From contig CM060200.1 in assembly GCA_030562195.1 (NCBI GenBank), forward strand, positions 1,364,001-1,428,000: DNA of 64,000 bases, given 5' to 3'. The notes below the pieces were generated by a model. That model saw only the letters and a program-made list of their open reading frames with translations, was not told where the DNA came from and did not search any database. Positions 38,609 to 49,100 of the stretch are shown in pieces. Source of the stretch: Nipponacmea schrenckii (taxonomy: Eukaryota; Mollusca; Gastropoda; Lottiidae). Within the stretch, counting starts at the first letter, position 1. The number at the start of each line of letters is the position of its first letter. The position numbers and the translations under genes were made by a program.

Positions 38609-39393
38609 TCACCATAAACAACATATATGTATAATATTTCCAATTCCCCAGCCAGTGTTTTTTGAGAGTCATATTATTTCTCTATATTCTAGCATCAAAG
38701 ATAACTTCTTGTTAAATACCTCTGCTGTAGTTTGAATAAATGTATTAGATTTGATACAGTATCTTGTGTCACATAAAAAATACAATCAACTGCCTCCTTG
38801 TGATATTTAGTAATTGAAGAATATATAAGTGGACACAATTATAGGCATGACTATAACTTTATTAAATAACTTGCAATATTTTGACAAAGATACTCCCATC
38901 TTTATCAAGATTAACTGCGTCATATTCTGATATTTCTATTGTCTCAGCTGATATATTCATTGCTATTGGATAATTTTAAATATCTTTGATAATAGAATTC
39001 TTTCTATATATTCCCTCTTTCTAGGTGACGATTTGTTCATATGTACTGAAATTTTAATTCAATTCAAAGAGTTGATTCTGAAATATTCCAAAAATAATCT
39101 CCAAAATTTTCAAATTAAAAAAACAGAGATTTTGCACTCCTGTAAGCTCCTCATCCAGTACCTTCATGGCATTATATTGAGAATACTATCATATTGCAAA
39201 ACTCTATTTGAAATTTTATTGTGAGTTAAAAATTCAATCTCCTACAAGACATTAAAGTAGTTTTTCCAAATCATTAAGAATTGAAGAAATTTCTCAAGTA
39301 GAAAAAAAATCAATGAAGTGGCAAAGGACCTTTATTGGATTATAGCCTCTGAAACAGTCTAATAGACCTTCAACAAGTGGCAATCACATGCAT

Positions 39394-39442
39394 TGAAATG
39401 AATGGAGTTTTACACCCTACTGTTCTCTAAAAAAAAAGGGCA
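39394..39442 (-). mobile_element. SINE tail end, inverted
   Basis: Short fragment TGAAATGAATGGAGTTTTAC followed by ACCCTACTGTTCTC. It lies between the divergent genes. Confidence 0.65.
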
Positions 39443-39539
39443 GCACCAAAGAGGCCCCTAAATTTTTTTTGGGACAAGAAATTTTACTTAATAATGATAA
39501 TAGTAAACTCTTTATTTTACATGGTTCAGAATTAGTATT

Positions 39540-39665
39540 TCAATATACAAGGACATGACCTGTCTAACATTCAGTCCATGGGGGCAAACATAGACTCTTT
39601 TTTTCAACATGCATCAGAATTAGGTCCAATACACAAGTACATAGTTCTGTCTGGGGACAGAAATT
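39540..39665 (+). repeat. Dispersed repeat, inverted partner of 37815
   Basis: Contains AAGGACATGACCTGTC, ATTCAGTCCATGGGGGCAA and ATCAGAATTAGGTCCAATAC. Confidence 0.75.
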
Positions 39666-42426
39666 TTGAAGTACAGTTTGTTTCAAAAATACACAAGTAC
39701 ATGTGTTCTTTGTCCATCTTGTGGGATTTCACTGACAGATTTTCAAATTGCTGCTCTGAAAGGAATGGTCATGGAAGGATTCTTGTTTAACAAAAACACC
39801 TTTCCAAGGAGGTTTCTCCCCTTTAAACCATGACCCAGGCCATGAATTGAGTCTATCTCAGTTGATCACTCTCCAGGTTGGCCCACGTTGATGTCTGATA
39901 AAAGTGCCATAGTGAAGCAACAGAAATCTCCAAAAATGAGTGCTGGAAAGTTCAAGAAATTTTTGGAATGCCCATTTAAGGAGAGATAAAAATATTTTCA
40001 AACTCCAAAATATCATTATGTTAGTTTAATAAGTAAAAAGTTTTTGAATTTTAATCAATTTATCCAAAACAGATTCACCTCAAACCTAATGATATACGAG
40101 TTGAGTGATGACCATATCCAACGAAGGCACAAAATGGCGATGGGGAGGTTACTTCTATCCCAAATTACACAAACGGTCGATTAGAAATCATTAATAGAAT
40201 TTCGATACAGTTAACTAAAGATCAGCTTCACAAGGAGTGTTTTTGTATTGAAGCCTATATAAACGCGGGTCCGAGGTGGGCCGATATGAGTAGCGGGCCA
40301 ATATCAATATTCAGACCTATAAACGACTGGTAGAAATGTTTTAAGTGTTGTGAAGTGGGTGATAGTAAATGAAATTAAGTTCGGAATCAATAAACTGCCA
40401 TCTAGTTAATCTAACACACTCACACAACGATAAAAATTGTCTCTTACTTGTTCGGAATTCCTGTGGCATCAAATTTACAACGGGCAACTAAATCCAAAAA
40501 CTTTCTGAGTAGGACGTGAGGAATGGAACCACTTTAATATACAGTTACCCAGCAACTTAATGTGACTGTTACGTTCTAAACGGCACGCTGTATCACCCCC
40601 TTGTCACAGCTTCCAGCCAATGACATTCCGTTAGTATGAGGAGAAATGGTGCCAGAGACTAGATTTTAATCAATAGGCGGTCCTAGGCTGTCCTCCAATT
40701 CGCAACCTTCTATCAAACATTCCGACTGTCATTTGATTCCTCGTGACTCTTGGCAGACGACCAAAACAGATGGCATTCATTAATAATTATTGTTGCAGGG
40801 AATCGCCTGCTAATTAATAGCAGACGACAGACGAAGGTAGACACGTGATATTACTATGACAATCTTTCATGGGACTTTAAATTGGAATTCTTTTAGACTC
40901 CCCTTGATCAGATAGTGTTAAAATGTTTTTAAACTTTTTATTAATAACCCATTGGCAACTTAAAGATTTTGGCTATTTTAACTTTTTAGGGGCCCGTGGG
41001 TCGACATTTCTAGAGGAATTTCTACTACTTTAAAAAAAAAAGTTTTTTTAACAGAAAAATAAAACAGAATTTTATAAATACTTAAACTGATATTGATGAT
41101 AAAAATATATATTCCACTTTGACAGACCCCTAAAAATACACATTTTTTTATATGACCTTAAATTTTTTTTTACATACAATAAGCAATAAGATCGACTTGG
41201 GTCATATGGCCACATTATTCAAAAAAACTGACTGCCAATCATTTTGAATTCTCTTCAGAATGACTACTTAAAATATTCTGGACTTCTGAGAAAATGGAGA
41301 TGCACCTTAATACATTTCATTTCAAATTTTTGAAAAATGGAAAGGTTTAAAGAAATAGAATAAGGACTACCTCATACGTCAGTACGTCAGTGAGCCCGTC
41401 ATTCCTTGAAAAAATACAGAATAAATATCTATGCAATTGAATTGTCAAAATACGAATGGGTAGGCCTATGCCGTGCCATGTTCTTAAAGCAACGTTTGGA
41501 CAGATACATGAAAAAAAACTTTAGAACATTATGTCGGGCTATCATATGGGGAGAGGTATCTCACTCGCCCAGGGCCTTAAACCGGTCGATCAATAATAAG
41601 AGTCTTTAGGACCGGTTAAAATTAGACATTTCTAATTAAGGCAGTCCTATAAATATATTGTGCATCATCAGATTTAAATTCGAAATCCTGTTGGCAACAT
41701 GACACCTAAGGCTGTAGGTTCGGCCCACGTGTTAGGTAGCTGTTAATTTTTTAATTTTGTAGGCATACTGAGATTCATGTCTGTAATTTTTGCTCAGCTG
41801 ATTACATTGGTGTTCCTGAAAAAAAATCAAAAGTTAAAAAAGGATAAAATTTCTGAAAGCCGACCAATTTCATTACTGCAACTAAGACCGTACCATATTG
41901 CATTAGCAGGTATATATATACCACTTGCCCCTTTGGATATATTACTTGTCCCTCCGAAAAATCGAGTCTGACTGTCATGCGCTAGTCTACCGTTGACTAC
42001 CGTTATCAAAAGAAGGATTTGATGACGGATAGGCCTATAGTCCAATAAAACTAGGGGTAACCTATCCTATCCTGAAATAAAGACGAATCCGAATCCACTA
42101 GTCTCTTCCATTGTCTATTAATTTGAGAAAGGCACATTGTTTTATGTAGCGTTTTGTTTAATACTTCGGTCTATCACAACAATAAAATTGTACACTATAT
42201 ATTAATTATATATTTAATAAAATTATACTTTTGGCCTCGTTTAATTCAAATTTCCCGCCAAATTGTGACTGCACGTGTTAATTGCGACAATTTTCGTAGC
42301 TGTCTATATTTGAAACTTATTGATAATATCCAGCAAGAACATTTCAATTCAAACAGAATGCAAATTCTAAAAGCCTAGAATGGTACTATATAGAAGTGTT
42401 AAGTTTGGATCAATTTTACGACATTG

Positions 42427-42436
42427 ATCACGTGAT
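42427..42436. promoter_or_regulatory. ATCACGTGAT palindrome, E-box type site
   Basis: A perfect ten-base palindrome with a CACGTG core, 31 bp before the MSAGFVIN ATG. CACGTG with TCA/TGA flanks is the classic recognition site of bHLH-ZIP factors (USF, MITF/TFE type) and is common close to transcription starts. Its place just upstream of a probable first donor suggests it belongs to the centlein core promoter. Binding is inferred, not shown. Confidence 0.4.
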
Positions 42437-42466
42437 GTAAACATACCGTAAATAGGTCTAATCAAA

Positions 42467-42490
42467 ATGTCAGCGGGATTTGTAATCAAT
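42467..42490 (+). other. Possible centlein 5' exon or uORF (MSAGFVIN)
   Basis: An ATG here opens eight codons (MSAGFVIN) running directly into a strong donor, GTAAGTTT at 42491. This looks like the end of a first exon of the plus-strand centlein gene. It is unlikely to be the protein start. Splicing to the acceptor at 43271 gives ATC TGA at once, and splicing to the acceptor at 44847 puts the centlein frame out. Only a poor GAG acceptor at 44849 would keep it in frame. The favoured reading is a 5' UTR exon carrying a nine-codon upstream ORF. A perfect TCACGTGA palindrome lies just upstream. Confidence 0.4.
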
Positions 42491-43271
42491 GTAAGTTTTC
42501 TAGACTTTTTTCTTAAGTATATGAGGCTATTTTAATGCGATTGTCGCATTTCTGTTGTGGTCATGATTTTAAAGTGCCACCCTGCACGGATTTGTGAGTT
42601 TGAGACCGAAATTCGACTGTTGTGGACAATGTCTCGATGTTTCAATATTCATGACAAGTCCAGTCAAGTTTGTTTTGACTGTTGTTATGTAGCTTTGTAC
42701 GGAGTTTGAAACTTTATCAGTGTCGCACTGACTGGTTAAGGAGTCATCTGTCATAGAATTTCTTGGACCAACAATTACCAAAAATATTTAATGAAATTTA
42801 CTTTTCCCTTCCAGAAACTTTAAACACTATGATTCTATTTAACAATTTTTAAATGTTCTTGAGAGGCGAAGACCAGTGTAAAGATTCTCAGTAGATAACT
42901 AATATCAAAGTTGTTATTATGTTTCATTAAAATAAAATAAGCACAATGAAACAAGGAGTAGACCTAAACACATTCATTGATGTGGTACAGTAAAACCTCT
43001 CTAAATTGCATCCTGTATAAACCAGCTTCCCCTGTAAACCGGTAGCCTATATTTGAAAAGTCCTGACCAAATCACTATATAATACATAGGTATTATAGCT
43101 AATCTCGGTAAACCGGCATCCTCTTTAAACGGCAATCCTGCTTAAATCTGTCACTGTGAGTTGTATGTTACCAAACTTTGAACTGGATAAATGTAGAGCT
43201 TGTAGAATGTTGATACAAATATATAAATCTTTTATACTCCTTCAGTAAATAAAGTTTATTTTGTATTACAG
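42491..43271 (+). other. Centlein 5' intron
   Basis: Putative first intron between the MSAGFVIN donor and the TATTACAG acceptor. It contains a degenerate pogo/Tigger-like sequence from 42986. Nothing else is recognised. Confidence 0.4.
42986..43165. mobile_element. Pogo/Tigger-like degenerate terminal sequence
   Basis: Begins with a TA followed by CAGTAAAACCTCTCTAAAT and contains several AAACCGG-type blocks (GTAAACCGGTAGCC, GGTAAACCGGCATCC, TTTAAACGGCAATCC). TACAGTAAAACCTC is the usual look of pogo-group termini inserted at TA. The opposite terminus was not found, so the right boundary is approximate. Confidence 0.4.
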
Positions 43272-43354
43272 ATCTGAAATCTGGAGGTGTGTACGTGAAT
43301 TATGATATATATTTAAAGTGATGATGTAACAGCATTGTATCCAGGGTGATCAAC

Positions 43355-43388
43355 ATGACCTCATCTTTTGATTTGATGCCTTCAAAAG
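43355..43388 (+). CDS. CNTLN: Centlein, inferred first coding exon
   Basis: Inferred start exon of the centlein gene, coding MTSSFDLMPSK plus one base. The ATG has A at -3 (ATCAAC before ATG). The same frame upstream reaches a TGA 11 codons earlier with no other ATG. The exon ends AAAAG before a GTATAG donor in phase 1, exactly the phase required by the next exon, which starts with two bases of a split codon; the junction codon becomes GAG (Glu12). A plausible acceptor (TATTACAG, ending 43271) would make the whole exon 43272-43388 with 83 bases of 5' UTR. The resulting N-terminus before the conserved ADKEFVW block is only 33 residues, much shorter than in human centlein. The phase fit is the main evidence, because this stretch itself is not conserved enough to recognise. 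Confidence 0.62.
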
Positions 43389-43477
43389 GTATAGTAGACT
43401 AATTGCGTTAACTGTCTTATTGAGCTGGCTCATTACCGTATTATCCCAAACTTACACTATCCAGATATTTATGAAAT

Positions 43478-43560
43478 ACAGTCATCTGATTGGTCAATCA
43501 CTAAAATTGATTGGAAATTTTGTTTTATTATCCAATTAGATTACTGTATTTCTTACAATC
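43478..43560. repeat. CCAAT palindrome
   Basis: Opposed ATTGG motifs flanking an AT-rich spacer (ATCTGATTGGTCAATCACTA, TATCCAATTAGATTACTGTA). This is one of five related copies inside the centlein gene; the others are at 45995-46055, 50890-50968, 52508-52575 and 56005-56062. Confidence 0.65.
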
Positions 43561-44334
43561 TCAATTTTATCTAATTAAATTTTTGAGAATAATACGCCTG
43601 GATGTAATTCAGTCAGAAATTAGTTGTCTCCAAACGTCCATTAAGTGTAGTTTGTAAGCTTATACTATGCCATCACCAATATCTATTCATCAGTTCATCC
43701 ACCTACCCATTACTGCCCCCACCAATTCCTCCTCCCCCATTACACAATGCTTGACAGATTTTGACAAAACTTGGTGAATTGTCTCTTATAAACCCAGGAT
43801 TAACCCTGCTGAATATTCAAAAACTTAATGAATATTTATAAGTTATTGCTCAATTTTAAGAAGGTAGTTTAAACCTTGTTGTATATAGAGTCCTATAAAG
43901 GTGAATATGTTTTAATTTCCCCTACCATTTAAGTAGATTCAGTGTTTTCCACTCATAAAACAATTACAAACTATGAGAAATAGTCTTGATTACCAATCTA
44001 AACCTGGATTAAAACTATGATCAAGGGTTGAGAAGTTTTCGCTCTTTTGTCAGTCTTTTTGTTTTAAAACTGTGGGCCAGGGAGACTAAGATATTCTAAC
44101 CCCAGCCTGGGGTGTGAGTAGAATTCAGGGGTAGTAGTCAAGTTGACAACAATAGTGCAAAGCCTCATTTAGGTTACAGAGGTCCTTGGGTTCACTTCTT
44201 GTAATGTAACGCAGAAGAACACAAGCAAAAGTAAGGCTATTTTGCTAGTTTTTACAATTTTCCAGGTTGCTCGCTTAACGTGTTTTAAAACGGGATAGTC
44301 TTTGATTCTATTCAAGCTTTGAAATATAAAGTAG

Positions 44335-44592
44335 GTAGCTGGGGTGGTTCTGTGAGTTGGATGCTTGGTCGGTGACCTGAGGGTCCAGGGTTCAATCCTG
44401 GTAAAGGTCTAGATGGATTTTTCAACCCTGTTCCCCCTGTCAGTGATGCAGCTTTTCGAAGGGGCTGACATGGACAGAACGTCTGGTTGTTTGGTGGGAC
44501 AATAAACACTGGCTGTGCAAGTTATACTACTATTAACAGTTGGAAATTGGTAAAAGGAGAGTAGGAAGTAAAACTCCATTTCATTCATTTAA
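44335..44592 (+). mobile_element. tRNA-derived SINE with intact B box
   Basis: SINE copy with the best preserved internal promoter: a box-A-like GTGGTTCTGTGAGTTGG (44345-44361) and a perfect B box, GGTTCAATCC (44389-44398). The body follows (TTTTTCAACCCTGTTCCC, TCAGTGATGCAG), with an internal deletion, and it ends with the tail AGTAAAACTCCATTTCATTC. It lies in a centlein intron. Confidence 0.85.
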
Positions 44593-44847
44593 AATAATAG
44601 TCTCAAGCAGAACTGTCTCATTGCTGTTGTATTAACAACTAAAATACAGAAATCATCACCTACCTTTTGGTTTAATGATATCTATGGTTATGAAAGTTCA
44701 GCCTCCTTCTGGTTCAAAAAAATTTAATATTTCATTGATCTATTACACATAGCTCTTTTCCAAAATTTGATAAGCCAAATCAAGACATTGGTTTCTTAGT
44801 AATTGTTTGTCAAATTGTTAGATAATTATTATGTTTGGATATTTCAG

Positions 44848-44912
44848 AGTTTGACAGCAAGCAAATGATAGTTCAAAATAAAACCTTATTAGCTGAACTT
44901 CAACAATGTCAG
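44848..44912 (+). CDS. CNTLN: Centlein coding exon, residues 12-33
   Basis: Short exon encoding the end of Glu12 and residues 13-33, finishing KTLLAELQQCQ. The acceptor is GATATTTCAG (ending 44847) and the donor GTAAGAAC starts at 44913. It ends in phase 0, and the next exon begins ADKEFVW. Human centlein reads EELALCQ directly before ADKEFVW, so this leucine-rich segment ending in CQ matches the expected neighbour. The predicted segment is a short amphipathic helix. A 54-bp minisatellite begins about 65 bp after the donor. Confidence 0.87.
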
Positions 44913-44978
44913 GTAAGAACAACTTAACATTTGGTGACTGCTTACAAAAGAATTAAAAATCTGAGCAATGTTCTCATA

Positions 44979-45642
44979 CTTGTCTCTTATAACACCTAAT
45001 ACTTGTGACCTAGGCCAGGGCTTCTATAGGAGAGTATCTCTTATAACACCTAATACTTGTGACCTAGGCCAGTGCTTCTATAGGAGAGTATCTCTTATAA
45101 CACCTAATACTTGTGACCTAGGCCAGTGCTTCTATAGGAGAGTATCTCTTATAACACCTAATACTTGTGACCTAGGCCAGTGCTTCTATAGGAGAGTATC
45201 TCTTATAACACCTAATACTTGTGACCTAGGCCAGTGCTTCTATAGGAGAGTATCTCTTATAACACCTTATACTTGTGACCTAGGCCAGTGCTTCTATAGG
45301 AGAGTATCTCTTATAACACCTAATACTTGTGACCTAGGCCAGTGCTTCTATAGGAAAGTATCTCTTATAACACCTAATACTTGTGACCTAGACCAGTGCT
45401 TCTTTAGGAATCTCTTATAACACCTAAATACTTGTACCTAGGCCAGTGCTTCTTAGAGAGTATCCTTAACACCTAATACTTGTGACCTAGGCCAGTGCTT
45501 CTATAGGAGAGTATCTCTTATAACACCTTATACTTGTGGCCTAGACCAGTGCTTCTATAGAAAGTATCTCTTATAACACCTAATACTTGTGACCTAGACC
45601 AGTGCTTCTTTAGGAAAGAATCTCTTAAAATACCCTTAACCA
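44979..45642. repeat. 54-bp minisatellite, locus B (12 copies)
   Basis: Second array of the 54-bp unit seen at 29733-30634, in the centlein intron that follows the exon ending 44912. The first eight units keep length and so hold a 150-codon frame open (44968-45420). Later units have indels and substitutions. None shows the 5-bp deletion common at locus A, so the two arrays have homogenised separately. Confidence 0.97.
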
Positions 45643-45796
45643 ATTTGAGATTAACAAGTAAAGGCCTTTGTTTTAAAATAAAATATTAGCTCAGTGAATT
45701 GAATACTTGCACTTTAAACCTGAAGGTCAAGGGCCATTTCTTAGCATAAGTTAATAAATACCCTTAAAAAATTTATGATTTTTTTTAAATTTTTAG

Positions 45797-45885
45797 GCTG
45801 ATAAAGAATTTGTGTGGTCGTTATGGAAACGATTACAGATCTCTAATCCTGATGTAACTGAAGCTATATCTCTAGCTATACAAAG
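45797..45885 (+). CDS. CNTLN: Centlein coding exon, ADKEFVWSLWKRLQ block
   Basis: Exon coding residues 34-62 and two bases of codon 63. ADKEFVWSLWKRLQISNPDV is almost identical to the N-terminal signature of vertebrate centlein, in which ADKEFVWSLWKRLQ is followed by VTNPDL. The acceptor is a T-rich tract ending TTTTTAG at 45796. The donor is CAAAG before GTACG at 45886. The Trp-containing block is the most diagnostic part of the protein. Centlein is a centriole and centrosome coiled-coil protein that in vertebrates links C-NAP1 and CEP68 for centrosome cohesion; conservation of that role here is inferred. The next intron is 7.1 kb. Confidence 0.94.
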
Positions 45886-45994
45886 GTACGTTTATTTTCT
45901 GTTGCTTACAAGGGCCCCCCAAGGACCAAACACCCTCATTTTTGTTTTAGACCTGGTTTCTTTAAAATTTGACTGAAAAATGTCACACAAAATA

Positions 45995-46055
45995 CTACAT
46001 TCTGATTGGTTTATTTTGAATTAATTTCAGTGATTGACCAATCATATGATTGAAA
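45995..46055. repeat. CCAAT palindrome
   Basis: Contains ATTCTGATTGGTTTATTTTG and AGTGATTGACCAATCATATG. Confidence 0.6.
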
Positions 46056-47469
46056 CAAAACGGTTATCTTAAGTTAAGTCTTTGCTAAACTGGTGCCTAT
46101 TCAATACAGTTCTGCCAATGTTCGAAAGTTTGTCATGACAAAGCAACCATCACGGTATAAAAACTAAAATTTCCCTCATTCCACAGAGCATGGTGTTATC
46201 AGTTTTCATGAGCAATTCATAAATGTAGTTGTCACCAATTTTATCATGACAAAGCTACCGTCCCAGTATAAAATCTAACAAGAGACTTTATTGTTACAAA
46301 TGTCCTTTCCAAATTGGTAGACCAATAATTCTAAATAGGTCCATTTTATTTCTGATATTTCACCAACATGAGACACCTAGTAATATCTATCATATACAAT
46401 TTATCCGGACACTGTCTGGAGGTCATAGGTCACAGGTCATAGGTCACAATCTATATCAATCGTCCTTATAAGGTCGGTAGACAGGGATGATTATATTTGT
46501 CGTTTATCACGTTTGGTTCAATTGGTAAAACAACTTGTCATTATGACTATTACTCTACGATGACAAACGCGACTAAAATTATTATCATTTCGTGGAATAT
46601 TTGGGTTAATATGACCCTTTCTTCCTCAGTGGACATTTTAGTCGTTTGTAGGCAAAACTATGATCAATTTTTCTTTTTTTGTCATGAGAAACTGGACTGA
46701 AATAATTCTGATTTCTGGCAACAATTGTGTAATTTGATCATTTGACCATTATTAGAAAAGATAAAATTATTGTGCTATCCACCACTTTTCCATCCCTTTT
46801 AGTTTTCGTGATCCAAAATACATAAAATTTCTGAATTTTCTCAGATGTTTGGCCATTTGATTATAATGAAATAGTCCTGTGGCACAATATTTCTAAAATA
46901 TACTATTTACATTCATGGATCTACTGAATCAAACTGACTTTCTTTCTCAAAAGTAAATCAAGAATGGAACATACTTAGTTGAAATCTTGAGCATACCTAA
47001 GAGACATATTTCTGTACAATTAGTTGTTAATCTTGCTGAACACCTTTTACATGTCTTTTTGAAAAGTTTGTTAAGCTTTATATATCATTTTCTCTAGAAA
47101 AAATTAAAGATCATCTCTCTGTGGTTTCTTTCTGTTAAGTCACAGGACACATTTCTCTAAATACAGGTATATTGTTTTCATAACTAAGAGCTAGAATATT
47201 TAACAGCTTACAGAAAAACCCCAGAATGCCCTTGAAATATCTGACCTTGAAAACTGAATTATTGTGAATCATTTGGGTTAATTTTGACCTGTGGAACATC
47301 AAATTATTTTGTTCAAATAACAGACAATTATTGTTCCTGTTTTTTTTTGTCCTGAGGTTTTTGATCTGGATTCTCAATGTGATAACCTGGACTAATTGTG
47401 GTCAAATAGTCTAGAACATCATGACATCCTCGTGGATTGAGAACTACTACTCCCGAAGCTGTACACAAT

Positions 47470-48011
47470 TTTTAGTATACTATATAAACTGATGATGACA
47501 ATGTAAATTGTTGAAACATTGTATACAATAAAACTCAGAAGTATACCATATAAACTGATGATGACAATGTAAATTGTTGAAACATTGTATACAATAAAAC
47601 TTAGAAGTAGTATACTATATAAAATCTATGACAATGTAAATTGTTGAAACGTATACAATAAAACTCAGGAGTAGTATACCATATAAACTGATGATGACAA
47701 TGTAAATTGTTGAAACATTGTATACAATAAAACTCAGGAGTAGTATACTATATAAACTGATGATGACAATGTAAATTGTTGAAACATTGTATACAATAAA
47801 ACTCAGAAGTAGTATACTATATAAACTGATGATGACAATGTAAATTGTTGAAACATTGTATACAATAAAACCAGAGGTAGTATACCATATAAACTGATGA
47901 TGACAATGTAAATTGTTGAAACATTGTATACAATAAAACTCAGAGAGTAGTATACTATATAAACTGATGATAACAATGTAAATTGTTGAAACTCAGAGGT
48001 AGTTTACCATA
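47470..48011. repeat. 69-bp array with hammerhead-like core
   Basis: Eight tandem units of about 66-70 bp. Each contains CTGATGATGACAATG, then AAATTGTTGAAACATTG, then ATACAATAAAACTCAG. One unit has lost part of CTGATGATG, and the last is truncated. CTGATGA followed by a short hairpin and GAAAC is the layout of the hammerhead ribozyme core. Here the helix II position can pair as ACAAT/ATTGT with a GTAA loop, but has an extra U next to the core. A single related copy occurs at 8097-8165. Confidence 0.93.
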
Positions 48012-48639
48012 AGATGGATCTTTGCCCCTAGTTAAAAAATTAGACTTTAAATTTGCTCATCCTTTAGGGACTTTAGTGTATCAAATAGTTTTTAAAAATT
48101 TCCTCTATTAGCAAACAAAAATTGTTCTGTTAATAAATCTAAAATAAATTTATTTTTTCCATTGAAACTAGCTAGCTCTAGAAAACAAACTTTTCTTGTT
48201 ATGAAAAGCAACATGCATGAAAATGTAAAATAACATGATAAAATAACTCATTTAAAATCTTTCTTTAACGACCCAGCGTCATTCTCTACCAAATTATCAA
48301 AATCTAAATATTTGTGTGTCATCAATGAATTTAATCTGATAAAACGGACAAATTCATTTCACATTCATGTTCAAATTAATGCATTTTTCATGCGCCTGAC
48401 TGCGCCAATAAAATGACTCTTTGACTATCACAAATGTTAATGAGCGTTTAAACAGAATTTGATTTTTTATTTCAATTCAAGCATAAAATATAATAAATGG
48501 TAATGCTTGTTTAGTTTTGATGAATTTCTCCCCGATGACGCCATGACATCATACATGACTGTCATATTATAAATTAAAAAAAATTATCAAATTTTTCACC
48601 AATTGAGGATATCTGCTTGTTTTTTTGAGGGTTTATTGT

Positions 48640-49100
48640 TCCATCCCTGCATAGGTCAAGTTATTTTTCAACCCAGTTCCCTCTTGTCAGTGATGCAGGT
48701 CTGAGGGGCTGACTTGGAATGACTAATTATTTGGATGGAGCAAAAATTTGAGTCGCCTGAGTGCTACAGGATGAAAGAAAGGAAGGAAAGAAAGAAACAA
48801 CTATATTTTACAAGTCTGGGTGACAGGGATCCTTTCTACCTGCTGGTCCTTCGCCTAACCTCTTGGTATTGATCTTTCCCGGATTATCCGTACCCATTTA
48901 CAGCTGGGTGGACTCACGTCCGACATTTTTAATGTGCTAATAAGTTCCCATATTTGATAATTGACAATTGGAAATCATAAAGAGAAAAGTCTTACGACTT
49001 GGTCCTGGCAAAATTTACCTCATTGCAATATGCATGGCCCCGTCTTCATTGAATTAAATGTTGGATGTAGCAGAGAAGGATGTAAAACTCTGTTCATCTT
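48640..49100 (+). mobile_element. SINE interrupted by another repeat
   Basis: SINE body (TTTTTCAACCCAGTTCCC, TCAGTGATGCAGGTCTGAGG) occupies 48645-48780. A tail-like block (GCATGGCCCCGTCTTCATTG, AAGGATGTAAAACTCTG) occupies 49028-49098. Between them lies a copy of a different dispersed repeat (48800-48930), so this may be a nested insertion. Confidence 0.6.
48800..48930 (+). repeat. Dispersed repeat, GATTATCCGTACCCATTTAC
   Basis: Contains GGGTGACAGGGATCCTTTCT, TTGATCTTTCCCGGATTATC and CGTACCCATTTACAGCTGGG. Its partner lies at 4465-4545. It sits between two SINE segments. Confidence 0.65.

Larger units (their letters stand above)
37481..42426. other. Intergenic region between divergent genes
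   Basis: About 5 kb separate the basonuclin 5' end from the centlein 5' end, so regulatory elements for either gene could lie here. It contains a full palindromic MITE (38315-38608), an inverted pair of an unnamed repeat (37815-37955 and 39540-39665), a SINE tail (39394-39440) and a structured hairpin (38866-38935). The stretch 40080-40880 is repeat-poor with relatively high GC for this window. It includes an interrupted palindrome, CTGCTA-ATTAA-TAGCAG, at 40807-40823 with a TAATTA homeodomain-type core. 40890-41340 is AT-rich with nothing recognised. 41340-42420 contains only short chance ORFs. Confidence 0.6.
43389..44847 (+). other. Centlein intron, 1.5 kb
   Basis: Intron between the inferred start exon and the KTLLAELQQCQ exon. 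It contains a CCAAT palindrome (43478-43560) and a tRNA-derived SINE (44335-44590). 43560-44330 holds nothing recognised apart from AT-rich unique-looking sequence. Confidence 0.6.

Noticed and set aside
44338..44410. Possible tRNA gene
   Set aside because: The A and B boxes are good, but the arms do not pair as a cloverleaf and the sequence continues into a SINE body.
44968..45420. 150-codon plus-strand frame after a centlein exon
   Set aside because: Translation of the 54-bp minisatellite. A strong donor at 44913 precedes it and the next true exon continues the centlein frame.
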